Source: Dehalococcoidia bacterium
Lineage (GTDB): Bacteria > Chloroflexota > Dehalococcoidia > Bin125
NCBI GenBank assembly: GCA_022824765.1
Contig: JAJDZG010000053.1
Location: 1 to 35,095 of the forward strand
Length of the DNA stretch: 35,095 bases
Direction of reading: 5' to 3'
The translations under genes and the position numbers were made by a program. Every line of letters starts with the position of its first letter. The stretch's first letter is position 1. The notes under the pieces are model-generated. The model was not told where the DNA came from. It ran no database searches and was given only the letters and a program-made list of their open reading frames with translations. Below, piece after piece: positions 23,608 to 30,468 of the stretch.

Positions 23608-24459
23608 ATGTCCCGACCGACCGTCTCGCCGCCCGGAACTGGCTTGCCCGATTGGCAGCGCTCGGGCGACTACGGCGATATCTACTACGACGTCGCCGAA
23701 GGCATTGCCAAGATCACGATCGCGCGTCCCGAGGTGCGGAACGCGTTCCGTCCCAAGACCTTGTTCGAGCTGCAGGACGCGTTCACCCGCGCGCACGAGG
23801 ACATGTCCGTCGGCGTGATCATCCTGACCGGCGAGGGCAAGGAGGCCTTCTGTTCGGGCGGCGACCAACGCATTCGGGGCGACGGCGGTTATGTCGGCGA
23901 CGACGGCGTGCCGAGACTGAACGTGCTCGATCTGCATCGCTACATGAGATCGATCCCAAAGCCTGTGATCGCCATGGTCGCCGGCTACGCGATCGGCGGC
24001 GGGAACGTCCTCGCCACGGTTTGCGACCTGACCTACGCGGCGGACAATGCCTGGTTCGGTCAGACGGGACCGAAGGTCGGCTCGTTCGACGCGGGCTACG
24101 GCACGATGCTGCTCGCCCGACTGGTTGGCCACAAGAAGGCAGCCGAGATCTGGATGCAGTGCCGCCAGTATTCAGGCGAGGAGGCGGTCGCCATGGGCCT
24201 GGCCTGCGAGGTCTTCCCGGTTGACGAGCTGGAACTCGAGGTCGTCAACCGCTGCCGCGAAATCCTGTGCATGTCTCCGACGGCGCTGCGGTTTATCAAG
24301 CGCGCACTGGTCGCCGATACGGACGGACTCTCGGGCATGCAGATGTTCGCGGGCGACTCGACGCTGCTCTACTACCTGATGGAAGAGGCCAAGGAGGGCA
24401 AGAATGCGTTCCTTGAGAAGCGGCGTCCCGACTTCTCCAAGTACCCGCGCTTTCCGTAA
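23608..24459 (+). CDS. menB: 1,4-dihydroxy-2-naphthoyl-CoA synthase
   Basis: 283 aa crotonase-fold enzyme that cyclises o-succinylbenzoyl-CoA in menaquinone synthesis. The diagnostic MenB stretch is present: [20 protein letters not shown], then [20 protein letters not shown], and [20 protein letters not shown] with the family Asp. The C-terminal tail ([18 protein letters not shown]) is also typical. AGAGGAG six bases before the ATG fixes the start (a GTG in frame six bases earlier is less likely). The stop overlaps the menA start by one base, so the two are translationally coupled. Confidence 0.96.
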   Translation: MSRPTVSPPGTGLPDWQRSGDYGDIYYDVAEGIAKITIARPEVRNAFRPKTLFELQDAFTRAHEDMSVGVIILTGEGKEAFCSGGDQRIRGDGGYVGDDGVPRLNVLDLHRYMRSIPKPVIAMVAGYAIGGGNVLATVCDLTYAADNAWFGQTGPKVGSFDAGYGTMLLARLVGHKKAAEIWMQCRQYSGEEAVAMGLACEVFPVDELELEVVNRCREILCMSPTALRFIKRALVADTDGLSGMQMFAGDSTLLYYLMEEAKEGKNAFLEKRRPDFSKYPRFP

Positions 24460-25367
24460 TGGCGTCCGCACCGTCGTCTCCGAGTAAACGGCGAGCCTGG
24501 CTGCTCGCGGTGCGGCCGCCGACGCTGCCGGCGGCGGTGGCGCCGGTCCTGGCGGGGACGGGCATTGCGGCGGTGGACGGCGACTTCGAGGTCGGCCGGT
24601 TCCTGCTCGCCCTGATCGGTGCGCTGCTGATTCAGATCGTGGTCAACTTCGCCAACGATCTGTCGGACTTCCGACGCGGCGCGGACACACCGGACCGGCT
24701 CGGTCCGCCGCGCGCGGTGGCGCAGGGCTGGCTGTCGCAGCGCGAGATGACGATTGGCATTGTCGCAATCACCGGCGCAGCGCTGATCGTCGGCGTGGTG
24801 CTCACGATCATCGTGGGCTGGCCGATCCTGCTGATTGGCGCGGCCTCACTCGTGGCCGCCGTGGCGTACACCGGAGGTCCGCTGCCCTACGGCTACGTCG
24901 GACTGGGCGACATTGTGTGCTTCATCTTCTTCGGCTTTGTCGCGGTGATGGGCGCCGGCTTCGTGCAGATTGAAGAGCTGAGCTGGGAGCTGGCGGCCGC
25001 CTCGGTTCCGCTCGGCTGCACGGTGACGGCGATCCTCGTCGTCAACAACCTGCGGGACATTCACACCGATCGGGCGAGCGACAAACGGACGCTGGCGGTC
25101 GTCATCGGCGAGCGCGCAACGCGGGCCGAGTACGCGATGCTGACGCTGGGGGCGTTCGTCTCGGTGTTGGTGTTCGCCGCCATCGGACTGCTGCCATGGT
25201 GGACCATGCTGGCCTGGGCGTCGCTGCCGCTCGGTGTGATCCTGATCCGCCAGATCGCGGGCGGCCTGACCGGAGGTGCCCTCAATCCGATGCTGAAACG
25301 GACGGCGCAGCTGCACCTGATGGTCGGCGCGCTGATCGGTCTGGGCGGAGTCCTGGCGACGCTGTAG
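24459..25367 (+). CDS. menA: 1,4-dihydroxy-2-naphthoate polyprenyltransferase
   Basis: 302 aa UbiA-superfamily membrane enzyme with about eight to nine predicted membrane segments. It attaches the polyprenyl chain to dihydroxynaphthoate. The first Asp-rich motif is NFANDLSDFRRGADTPDR and the second is NNLRDIHTDRASDKRTL; both are needed for Mg-diphosphate binding. N-terminus RRAWLLAVRPPTLPAAVAPV is typical for MenA. The start codon shares one base with the menB stop. Between it and the convergent small gene are only 14 bases. Together with menB and menG this supports menaquinone as a respiratory quinone. Confidence 0.95.
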   Translation: MASAPSSPSKRRAWLLAVRPPTLPAAVAPVLAGTGIAAVDGDFEVGRFLLALIGALLIQIVVNFANDLSDFRRGADTPDRLGPPRAVAQGWLSQREMTIGIVAITGAALIVGVVLTIIVGWPILLIGAASLVAAVAYTGGPLPYGYVGLGDIVCFIFFGFVAVMGAGFVQIEELSWELAAASVPLGCTVTAILVVNNLRDIHTDRASDKRTLAVVIGERATRAEYAMLTLGAFVSVLVFAAIGLLPWWTMLAWASLPLGVILIRQIAGGLTGGALNPMLKRTAQLHLMVGALIGLGGVLATL

Positions 25368-25381
25368 GGCTGCCGGCCATG

Positions 25382-25621
25382 TCAATCAAGTGTCAGGATC
25401 AGCGAGACGGCGATTGCCAACGCGCCGATCAAGGCAGCGATGATGATTCCGGTCGCAAACGCCACAACCCGCCACATCCTCGCCTCGATCTGATCAACGA
25501 GTCCGGCGAGCAACCACTGGATCTCCTCCTTGGTCATCAGAGGAGCCATTTCGTCTTGGAGCGCCTCGGTGAACTGGCGCGACACCTGGTCGCCCAGACG
25601 CTCACGCAACGTGTCCACCAT
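25382..25621 (-). CDS. Small C-terminally anchored membrane protein, 79 aa
   Basis: No family recognised with certainty. A soluble, likely helical N-terminus (TLRERLGDQVSRQFTEALQD, then EMAPLMTKEEIQWLLAGLVD) is followed by a single membrane segment at about 53-77 (WRVVAFATGIIIAALIGALA, then IAVSLILTL). The layout recalls small coiled-coil proteins with a C-terminal anchor (DUF1640-like), a loose comparison only. Start at 25621 has GGTGGA eight bases ahead. The ten-base block TGTCCACCAT is repeated in tandem at the start (25612-25631), duplicating the ATG. It is convergent with menA. Confidence 0.65.
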   Translation of the reverse strand: MVDTLRERLGDQVSRQFTEALQDEMAPLMTKEEIQWLLAGLVDQIEARMWRVVAFATGIIIAALIGALAIAVSLILTLD

Positions 25622-25712
25622 TGTCCACCATGCGCAACCTGTTGATGATCGCCATTTCGCACTCTTCCGTCGGCAAACTAGGCTGGAACCAGACTAGCAG
25701 TTGGAGCCGACC

Positions 25713-26216
25713 GTGCCGATCTACCGACTCGACGCCTCGCAGACGCTCGCGACCGACATCGAGACCGCCTGGCGGTTCTTCTCCGATCCGTCCAACCTAG
25801 GGGTGATCACACCGCCTGAGATGGAGTTCCAGATCACCGGCGAGCCGCCGACGGCGATCCGGCCCGGGCTGGTCATCACCTACCGATTGAGACCGCTGCC
25901 ATTGCTGCCGCTGCGTGTGTCCTGGGCGACCGAGATTACCCAGGTTGATCAGCCGCACATGTTCGTCGACGACCAGATTGCAGGTCCGTACGCGCTCTGG
26001 CATCACGAGCATCGCTTCCTCGAGGTCGACGGCGGCATCCTCGCGACAGACCAGGTGCATTGGTCGCTGCCTCTGGACCCGATCTCGGCCCCGATCGCCG
26101 AGCTCGCCGTCATCCCGCAACTGCGCCGCATCTTTCAGTTCCGCGCGGAGACGTTGGCCCGAGCGTTCCCATCGCCCAACGACGGGCAGCCCAGCCTCAG
26201 GATCGACCCGCTCTGA
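25713..26216 (+). CDS. SRPBCC (cyclase/dehydrase-like) family protein
   Basis: 167 aa, GTG start with GGAG six bases ahead (an in-frame TTG is 12 bases earlier). The START/SRPBCC helix-grip pattern is present: LATDIETAWRFFSDPSNLGV, ITPPEMEFQITGEPP, then the strands ATEITQVDQPHMFVDDQIAG, PYALWHHEHRFLEVDGGI and a C-terminal helix (LRRIFQFRAETLARAF). Such proteins bind hydrophobic small molecules or lipids. The PYALWHHEHRF motif is typical of the YceI-neighbour SRPBCC group. TAGGCT at 25679-25684 may be its -10. No pathway link is visible. Confidence 0.82.
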   Translation: MPIYRLDASQTLATDIETAWRFFSDPSNLGVITPPEMEFQITGEPPTAIRPGLVITYRLRPLPLLPLRVSWATEITQVDQPHMFVDDQIAGPYALWHHEHRFLEVDGGILATDQVHWSLPLDPISAPIAELAVIPQLRRIFQFRAETLARAFPSPNDGQPSLRIDPL

Positions 26217-26251
26217 TCCCGTCGGGCTGGTGACGCTGCTGGTCGCCAGGA

Positions 26252-26281
26252 TTGACAGTGGCGCGGGACACTCGGTACCTT
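26252..26281 (+). promoter_or_regulatory. Consensus-like promoter ahead of the second LLM gene
   Basis: TTGACA (26252-26257), an 18-base gap, then TACCTT (26276-26281). Transcription from here would give a leader of about 70 bases before the GTG at 26361. This is the best -35/-10 pair I found in the window. Confidence 0.6.
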
Positions 26282-26360
26282 GCCAGCGAGACCGCCCGCA
26301 ATGGGCGATTCCGCTGTGCGCCACTCTTGCCCAGCGGTTGGGACACGAACGGAGTTTCCC

Positions 26361-27653
26361 GTGAAGTTTGAGTTCTTCCACCTGATGCCATATCGAGATC
26401 TGCCCGCAGATTTCGCTGAGACGAACAACTCGGTCTGGGTTGACGTGCCGTCGCACCTCTTCGACCCGCAGAAGGCCCACCAGATGTACAACGACGGCCT
26501 GGACGAGCTCGAGGCCGCCGCGGCCGCCGGCTATGACGGCATCTGCATCAACGAGCACCACCAGAACGCCTACGGTCTGATGCCATCACCGAACCTGATG
26601 GCCGCCAACCTTTGCCGACGGACCAAGGACGTGGCCATCGTCGTGCTGGGCAACTCGATCGCGCTCTACAACCCTCCGACTCGCGTCGCCGAAGAGTTTG
26701 CGATGCTCGACTGCATCTCGGGCGGTCGATTGGTCGCCGGCTTCCCCGTCGGTACGCCGATGGACGACTGCTTCTGTTACGGCGCCAACCCGTCGCACCT
26801 GCGCGACAAGTACTACGAGGCTGCCGACCTGATCACGCAGGCCTGGACGCGGCCGGAGATGTTCAGCTACAACGGCCGCTACAACCAGCTGCGCTACGTC
26901 AACATCTGGCCGCGCCCGATCCAGGACCCGCATCCGCCCGTCTGGATCCCCGGCGGCGGCTCGGTCGAGACGTGGGAATGGTGCGCCGAGCACAACTACG
27001 TGTACTGCTACCTCTCTTACGGCGGCTACAAGGCCGGGCAGAAGAACGTTGACGGATTCTGGCGCACGATGCAGCAGCGGGAGAAGCCGCTCAATCCGTA
27101 TCAGGCTGGATTCCTGCAGCTCGTCGCCGTGGGCGAGTCCGAGCAGGAAGTGGCCGACAAGTTCGGCCCGCACGCCGAGTACTTCTACAACAAGATGCTG
27201 CACATCGACCCGCGCTACGCGGACCCGCCCGGCTACCGCACGGTGCGGACGATCGAGCAGGGCTTCACGCGCAGTCAGGGCCTCAAGCCCGTCTTCGGCG
27301 ACTCGAAGAAGTTCGAGGGCGAGAAGACCGCCGAGAAGATGGTCGAGTCCAAGGCCAACTCGGAGATCACCTGGGCGGATCTGATCCGCGAAGGCAACAT
27401 CGTCGCTGGCACGCCGAGCCAGGTCACCGAGCAGCTCGAGGAAGTGATCAAGACGCTGCACGTCGGTCACTTGATGATTCTCAACCAGTTCGGCTCGATT
27501 CCCAAGGAACTGGCGATCCCGAACATCGAGATGACGGCCCAGCAGGTGCTGCCCAACCTCAAGCACATCTGGGACGACGAAGGCTGGGAAGACCACTGGT
27601 GGCCGCAGGGCCTCGAGGCTGGTCAGGCCGAGCCGCGCGCGCTGGCGTTCTAG
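26361..27653 (+). CDS. LLM class flavin-dependent oxidoreductase (large subtype)
   Basis: 430 aa, larger than the other two LLM proteins here. The bacterial luciferase-like start KFEFFHLMPYRDLPADFAET, then GYDGICINEHHQNAYGLMPS with the active-site His pair, VLGNSIALYNPPTRVAEEFA, and GRLVAGFPVGTPMDDCFCYG; a PPVWIPGGGSVETWEW motif follows. The GTG at 26361 has GGAG six bases ahead. Consensus TTGACA promoter upstream. A hairpin with a short T-run follows the stop (27681). Likely a two-component FMN monooxygenase partnering a flavin reductase; one is encoded 6 kb away but no direct link is shown. Substrate unknown. Confidence 0.92.
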   Translation: MKFEFFHLMPYRDLPADFAETNNSVWVDVPSHLFDPQKAHQMYNDGLDELEAAAAAGYDGICINEHHQNAYGLMPSPNLMAANLCRRTKDVAIVVLGNSIALYNPPTRVAEEFAMLDCISGGRLVAGFPVGTPMDDCFCYGANPSHLRDKYYEAADLITQAWTRPEMFSYNGRYNQLRYVNIWPRPIQDPHPPVWIPGGGSVETWEWCAEHNYVYCYLSYGGYKAGQKNVDGFWRTMQQREKPLNPYQAGFLQLVAVGESEQEVADKFGPHAEYFYNKMLHIDPRYADPPGYRTVRTIEQGFTRSQGLKPVFGDSKKFEGEKTAEKMVESKANSEITWADLIREGNIVAGTPSQVTEQLEEVIKTLHVGHLMILNQFGSIPKELAIPNIEMTAQQVLPNLKHIWDDEGWEDHWWPQGLEAGQAEPRALAF

Positions 27654-27680
27654 CAGCGTCGCTTGGGACTCACGAGATGT

Positions 27681-27710
27681 GGGGCGGAGCTCCGGCTTCG
27701 CCCCGCTTTC
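27681..27710 (+). terminator. Rho-independent-like terminator after the LLM gene
   Basis: GGGGCGGAG and CTTCGCCCC form a 9-bp stem (one G-T pair) around CTCCGG, followed by GCTTTC. It ends two bases before the -10 candidate of the next gene, separating the two transcripts. Confidence 0.6.
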
Positions 27711-27711
27711 G

Positions 27712-27717
27712 TATGCT
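27712..27717 (+). promoter_or_regulatory. Candidate leaderless -10 element, TATGCT
   Basis: TATGCT ends six bases before the ATG at 27724. No ribosome site is present, which fits a leaderless start for the DsbA-like gene. Confidence 0.45.
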
Positions 27718-27723
27718 CTGCAC

Positions 27724-28869
27724 ATGCACCGATCGCTCAACACTCTGCTCGCCGTCGGCCTCATGGCGATCGTCGCCGCCCTGGCGATGCTTGTTGTCGG
27801 CGGTGCGCAGGACTCAGCCAACGATGAAGAAGTCCGCGTCCGCGCGCAGCGCCTTGCTGACGGAAGCGTTGAGTTCACGCTGCTCACCGACGACGGTGTG
27901 CTCGCGCCCAGGCGACGCCTGTTCCCGACCGGCCATTCGCCGACCGGCTGGCTCGTTTCCTCGCCGCTGACGCTGGCTAACGGCGTTGACGTCCAGATCG
28001 TTGCCCGACGCGTGCCGAGCGGCTCTTTGGAGTTTGCTGTGCGTGTTGTCGGACAGCAGGAGCGGCTGCTGCCCCGACCGCGTTTCTTGCCGACCAGCGC
28101 AGCGGTTGGGCGCTGGTTGGTGTCCGGTCCGGTCACGGTGTCAGCGCCCCAGCCTGAGTCAATGCCCGAAGCCGAGCAAGCAGAGCAGCCCGACCAAGCT
28201 GACCAAAGTGACCAAAGTGACCAAAGTGACCAATCGAGCGACAGTGACGACGGCGCGACGGCGCCTCCCACTGGTGCTGACGAATCCCACGATGGCGACG
28301 ATGATGGTTCCGACGCCGACGAGAGCAGCGTCGAACGGATTAGCGGCGGGCATCGCGACGGGCTGATCGTCAACCGCAACGTGATCGGCGATCCTGATGC
28401 GCCGGTCCTCATCGCTGAGTACGGTGATCCCTATTGACCAAACTGTCGCAGCTGGGTGGCTCGGTCCGAGCCGCTCGTGATTGAACAGCTGGTCAGAACC
28501 GGTCAGGCTCGGTTCGAGTTCCGACACTACCCGGCGCATTCGGGCTCAGGCTTCGCGGCCGAAGCGATGGAGTGCGCCGCCGACCAGAGCGGCAACGCCT
28601 TCTGGCAGTTCCACGACGAGTACATGACCAGCTCAGCACTGCGGGGATCACGCAGTCGAGCGTACGAGTTCGCCGCGGAGATCGGTCTCGACGCCGATCA
28701 GTTCAGGCACTGCCTGGATGACGGCACGCATCGGGATCGCATCAACGAGGACTTCAGCGCGGCTCTGAGAGCAAGAGTGAGGTTCACGCCGACCATATTC
28801 GTGAATGAGATGAACGCGGGGACATCGCTTGTCTCGATCACGCGCGCGGTCGAGGACGCGACTCCGTAG
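27724..28869 (+). CDS. Membrane-anchored DsbA-like thiol oxidoreductase, candidate selenoprotein (in-frame TGA at 28435)
   Basis: 381 codons if the TGA at 28435-28437 is read as selenocysteine (residue 238). An N-terminal membrane segment (about 5-27) suggests export. Residues 37-84 and 90-139 are two similar repeats of unknown fold, followed by a Gln/Ser/Asp-rich linker with five DQ(A/S) triplets. A thioredoxin-fold domain begins near residue 222: GDPDAPVLIAEYGDPY-U-PNCRSW, where family members have C-x-x-C. The frame stays open after the TGA, with FEFRHYPAHSGSGFAAEAME and the cis-Pro loop RFTPTIFVNE (P356). The second Cys is C241. A hairpin follows the TGA (see 28453). Without the TGA read as an amino acid the protein loses its active site, so a sequencing error or a dead gene are the alternatives. 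Confidence 0.75.
28192..28236 (+). repeat. Five 9-bp tandem units encoding an Asp-Gln-Ser linker
   Basis: Units begin GACCAA: GACCAAGCT once, GACCAAAGT three times, GACCAATCG once. They encode DQA, then DQS four times, in the linker between membrane anchor repeats and thioredoxin domain. Such arrays change length easily by slippage. Confidence 0.85.
28453..28477 (+). promoter_or_regulatory. Candidate bacterial SECIS hairpin after the in-frame TGA
   Basis: On the mRNA, bases 28453-28463 pair with 28467-28477 for an 11-bp stem (three G-U pairs) capped by GUC at 28464-28466. The inner six pairs (GGCUCG/CGAGCC) are all Watson-Crick. The loop starts 26 bases after the UGA; bacterial SECIS elements have an apical loop with G in the first two positions roughly 16-37 bases after the UGA. 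No bulged U, as in E. coli fdhF, is seen. The pairing was found by eye. Confidence 0.6.
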
Positions 28870-28876
28870 CGACCGC

Positions 28877-28882
28877 TAGGCT
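28877..28882 (+). promoter_or_regulatory. Candidate leaderless -10 element, TAGGCT
   Basis: TAGGCT ends six bases before the ATG at 28889 of the first VOC gene; no ribosome site is seen between them. Confidence 0.45.
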
Positions 28883-28888
28883 GAGCCG

Positions 28889-29299
28889 ATGAAAGCGAAG
28901 ATTTCGATCATCACGCTTGGCGTGTCCAACTTCTCAGAGTCGGTGGCGTTCTATCGCGACGGCCTCGGGCTGCCGGCGCCGAACTACTCGGAGGGCGACG
29001 GCATCTGCTTCCTCGAACTTGAGGGGACGTGGCTCTCGCTCTATCCACGAGAGCGATTCTCCGACGAGGCCGATGTGACTTTCGCCGAGCCGTCGGACGG
29101 GACGCCGACGATCACGCTCGCGCACAACCTGCCGTCGCGTGAAGCGGTGGATGCCGCGATGCAGGAGGCCGTTGCGGCCGGCGCGACGCTCGTTAAGCAG
29201 CCTGAAGAGGTGTTCTGGGGCGGCTATAGCGGTTACTTCGCCGATCCGGACGGCTACCTCTGGGAGCTTGCCTACAATCCGTTCACGGACTTGACCTGA
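28889..29299 (+). CDS. VOC (glyoxalase/bleomycin resistance-like) protein, first of two
   Basis: 136 aa, one pair of beta-alpha-beta-beta-beta units. ITLGVSNFSESVAFYRDGLG opens the first and GYSGYFADPDGYLWELAYNP closes the second; the latter holds the usual metal-binding Glu. VOC proteins bind metals and act as glyoxalases, dioxygenases, epimerases or drug-binding proteins. With TAGGCT six bases before the ATG it may be made from a leaderless transcript. The next VOC gene begins two bases after its stop, so the two are translated together and could form a mixed dimer. Substrate unknown. Confidence 0.88.
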   Translation: MKAKISIITLGVSNFSESVAFYRDGLGLPAPNYSEGDGICFLELEGTWLSLYPRERFSDEADVTFAEPSDGTPTITLAHNLPSREAVDAAMQEAVAAGATLVKQPEEVFWGGYSGYFADPDGYLWELAYNPFTDLT

Positions 29300-29301
29300 C
29301 C

Positions 29302-29658
29302 GTGCCGCGCATCACCTCGCTGAGCGCCGTCACGCTCGCCGTGGCCGATATGGCACGCAGCGTCGCCTTCTATGAGGCGATCGGATTCGAGCGACTCTAC
29401 GGCGGTCCCGAGTCTGGGTTCACGTCGTACCGAGTCGGAACCAGTTATCTCAATCTGCAACTGAGCGAGTCCACGCCTGAGCGAATCTGGGGTCGCTCGA
29501 TCTGGTACGTCGACGATGTCGACGCGTTCTATGCCAACGTCCTGTCGTCCGGCCTGACGCCCGAGTTCGCGCCCCGCGACGCGCCGTGGCGCGAGCGCTA
29601 CTTCCACCTCCGCGATCCTGACGGTCACGAGCTGTCGTTCGCCAAGCCGCTGGCGTAG
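29302..29658 (+). CDS. VOC (glyoxalase-like) protein, second of two
   Basis: 118 aa, GTG start two bases past the previous stop. The first unit opens with VTLAVADMARSVAFYEAIGF and the second closes with YFHLRDPDGHELSFAKPLA, including the Glu expected at the metal site. It is shorter than its partner, and its middle strand holds TSYLNLQL. The pair looks like a two-gene unit with coupled translation. The function cannot be told; both are soluble single-domain proteins. The minus-strand SDR gene ends seven bases beyond its stop, tail-to-tail. Confidence 0.86.
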   Translation: MPRITSLSAVTLAVADMARSVAFYEAIGFERLYGGPESGFTSYRVGTSYLNLQLSESTPERIWGRSIWYVDDVDAFYANVLSSGLTPEFAPRDAPWRERYFHLRDPDGHELSFAKPLA

Positions 29659-29665
29659 GCGCGGG

Positions 29666-30430
29666 CTAGCGCCCGATGTTGCTGGCCGCGGTCAGGCCGC
29701 CGTCGATGATGAACTCGGCGCCCGTGCTGTAGGTGGCGTCGGCGGCGATGAAGAGCATCATCTTGGCGATCTCGTCGGCGCGGCCCATGCGGCTGATCGG
29801 AATCCTCATGGGCCGATCGCCCTGCTCGTTGCGCTTCGCGTTGGGGTTGGCCAGCATCTCGGTGTCGACTGGGCCGGGATGGACGGAGTTGACGCGGATG
29901 TTGTCCGCTCCCAACTCCACGGCGGCGACCTTGGTCAGTCCGCGCACCGCAAACTTGCTCGACGCGTATGCGCCCAACCCGGGATAGCCCTGAATGCCCG
30001 CGGTTGAGGAGGTGTTGATGATGCATCCGCCGCCTGACTCGCGCATCGCTGGAATCACCGAGCGGATACCGAGGAACACGCCGACCAGGTTGACGTCGAC
30101 GACTTCGCGGAAGTGCTCGAGCGTGGCCTGTTCGATCGTTGCGACCGGCAGGATGCCGGCATTGTTGAGTAGAAAGTCCACGCGGCCGAACTCGGCCACG
30201 GCTTGCTCGACGATGCCGCTCCAGTCGGTCTCGCTGGTCACGTCGAGGTGGACATAGGCGGCCTGACCGCCGGCGTCGATGATGCTCTCCGCGACGCGCT
30301 GGCCGTCGTCATCGCGGATGTCGCCGAGCACGACTGCCGCGCCCTCGCGGGCGAACAGCCGCGCCTCCGCCTCACCCTGTCCACGCGCGCCGCCTGAGAT
30401 GATGGCGACCTTGCCGTCGAGCTGTCCCAT
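29666..30430 (-). CDS. Short-chain dehydrogenase/reductase, paralogue A
   Basis: 254 aa classical SDR. The cofactor motif is ISGGARGQGEAEARLFAREG, acidic D in VVLGDIRDDDG favours NAD(H), LLNNAGILPV follows, and the catalytic set is Ser in INTSSTAG with Tyr-Lys in AYASSKFAVRGLTK. The C-terminal signature STGAEFIIDGGLTA is typical. The group resembles 20-beta/3-alpha-hydroxysteroid and glucose 1-dehydrogenase-like SDRs. The N-terminal half is nearly the same as the next gene upstream (paralogue B). GGAG six bases before the ATG. It sits downstream of paralogue B by 38 bases and is probably co-transcribed. Confidence 0.93.
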   Translation of the reverse strand: MGQLDGKVAIISGGARGQGEAEARLFAREGAAVVLGDIRDDDGQRVAESIIDAGGQAAYVHLDVTSETDWSGIVEQAVAEFGRVDFLLNNAGILPVATIEQATLEHFREVVDVNLVGVFLGIRSVIPAMRESGGGCIINTSSTAGIQGYPGLGAYASSKFAVRGLTKVAAVELGADNIRVNSVHPGPVDTEMLANPNAKRNEQGDRPMRIPISRMGRADEIAKMMLFIAADATYSTGAEFIIDGGLTAASNIGR

Positions 30431-30468
30431 GTGATTCTCCGCGTCTAGTCTGTTGAACTGTTTTGGAT

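Noticed and set aside
26586-28412. 608-codon minus-strand frame across the LLM and DsbA-like genes
   Set aside because: Shadow of two recognised plus-strand genes; low-complexity Ser/Arg runs and no family.
28456-28869. Separate gene starting at GTG 28456 after the TGA
   Set aside because: It would lack the CxxC half of the fold and has no ribosome site; reading through the TGA gives a complete domain.
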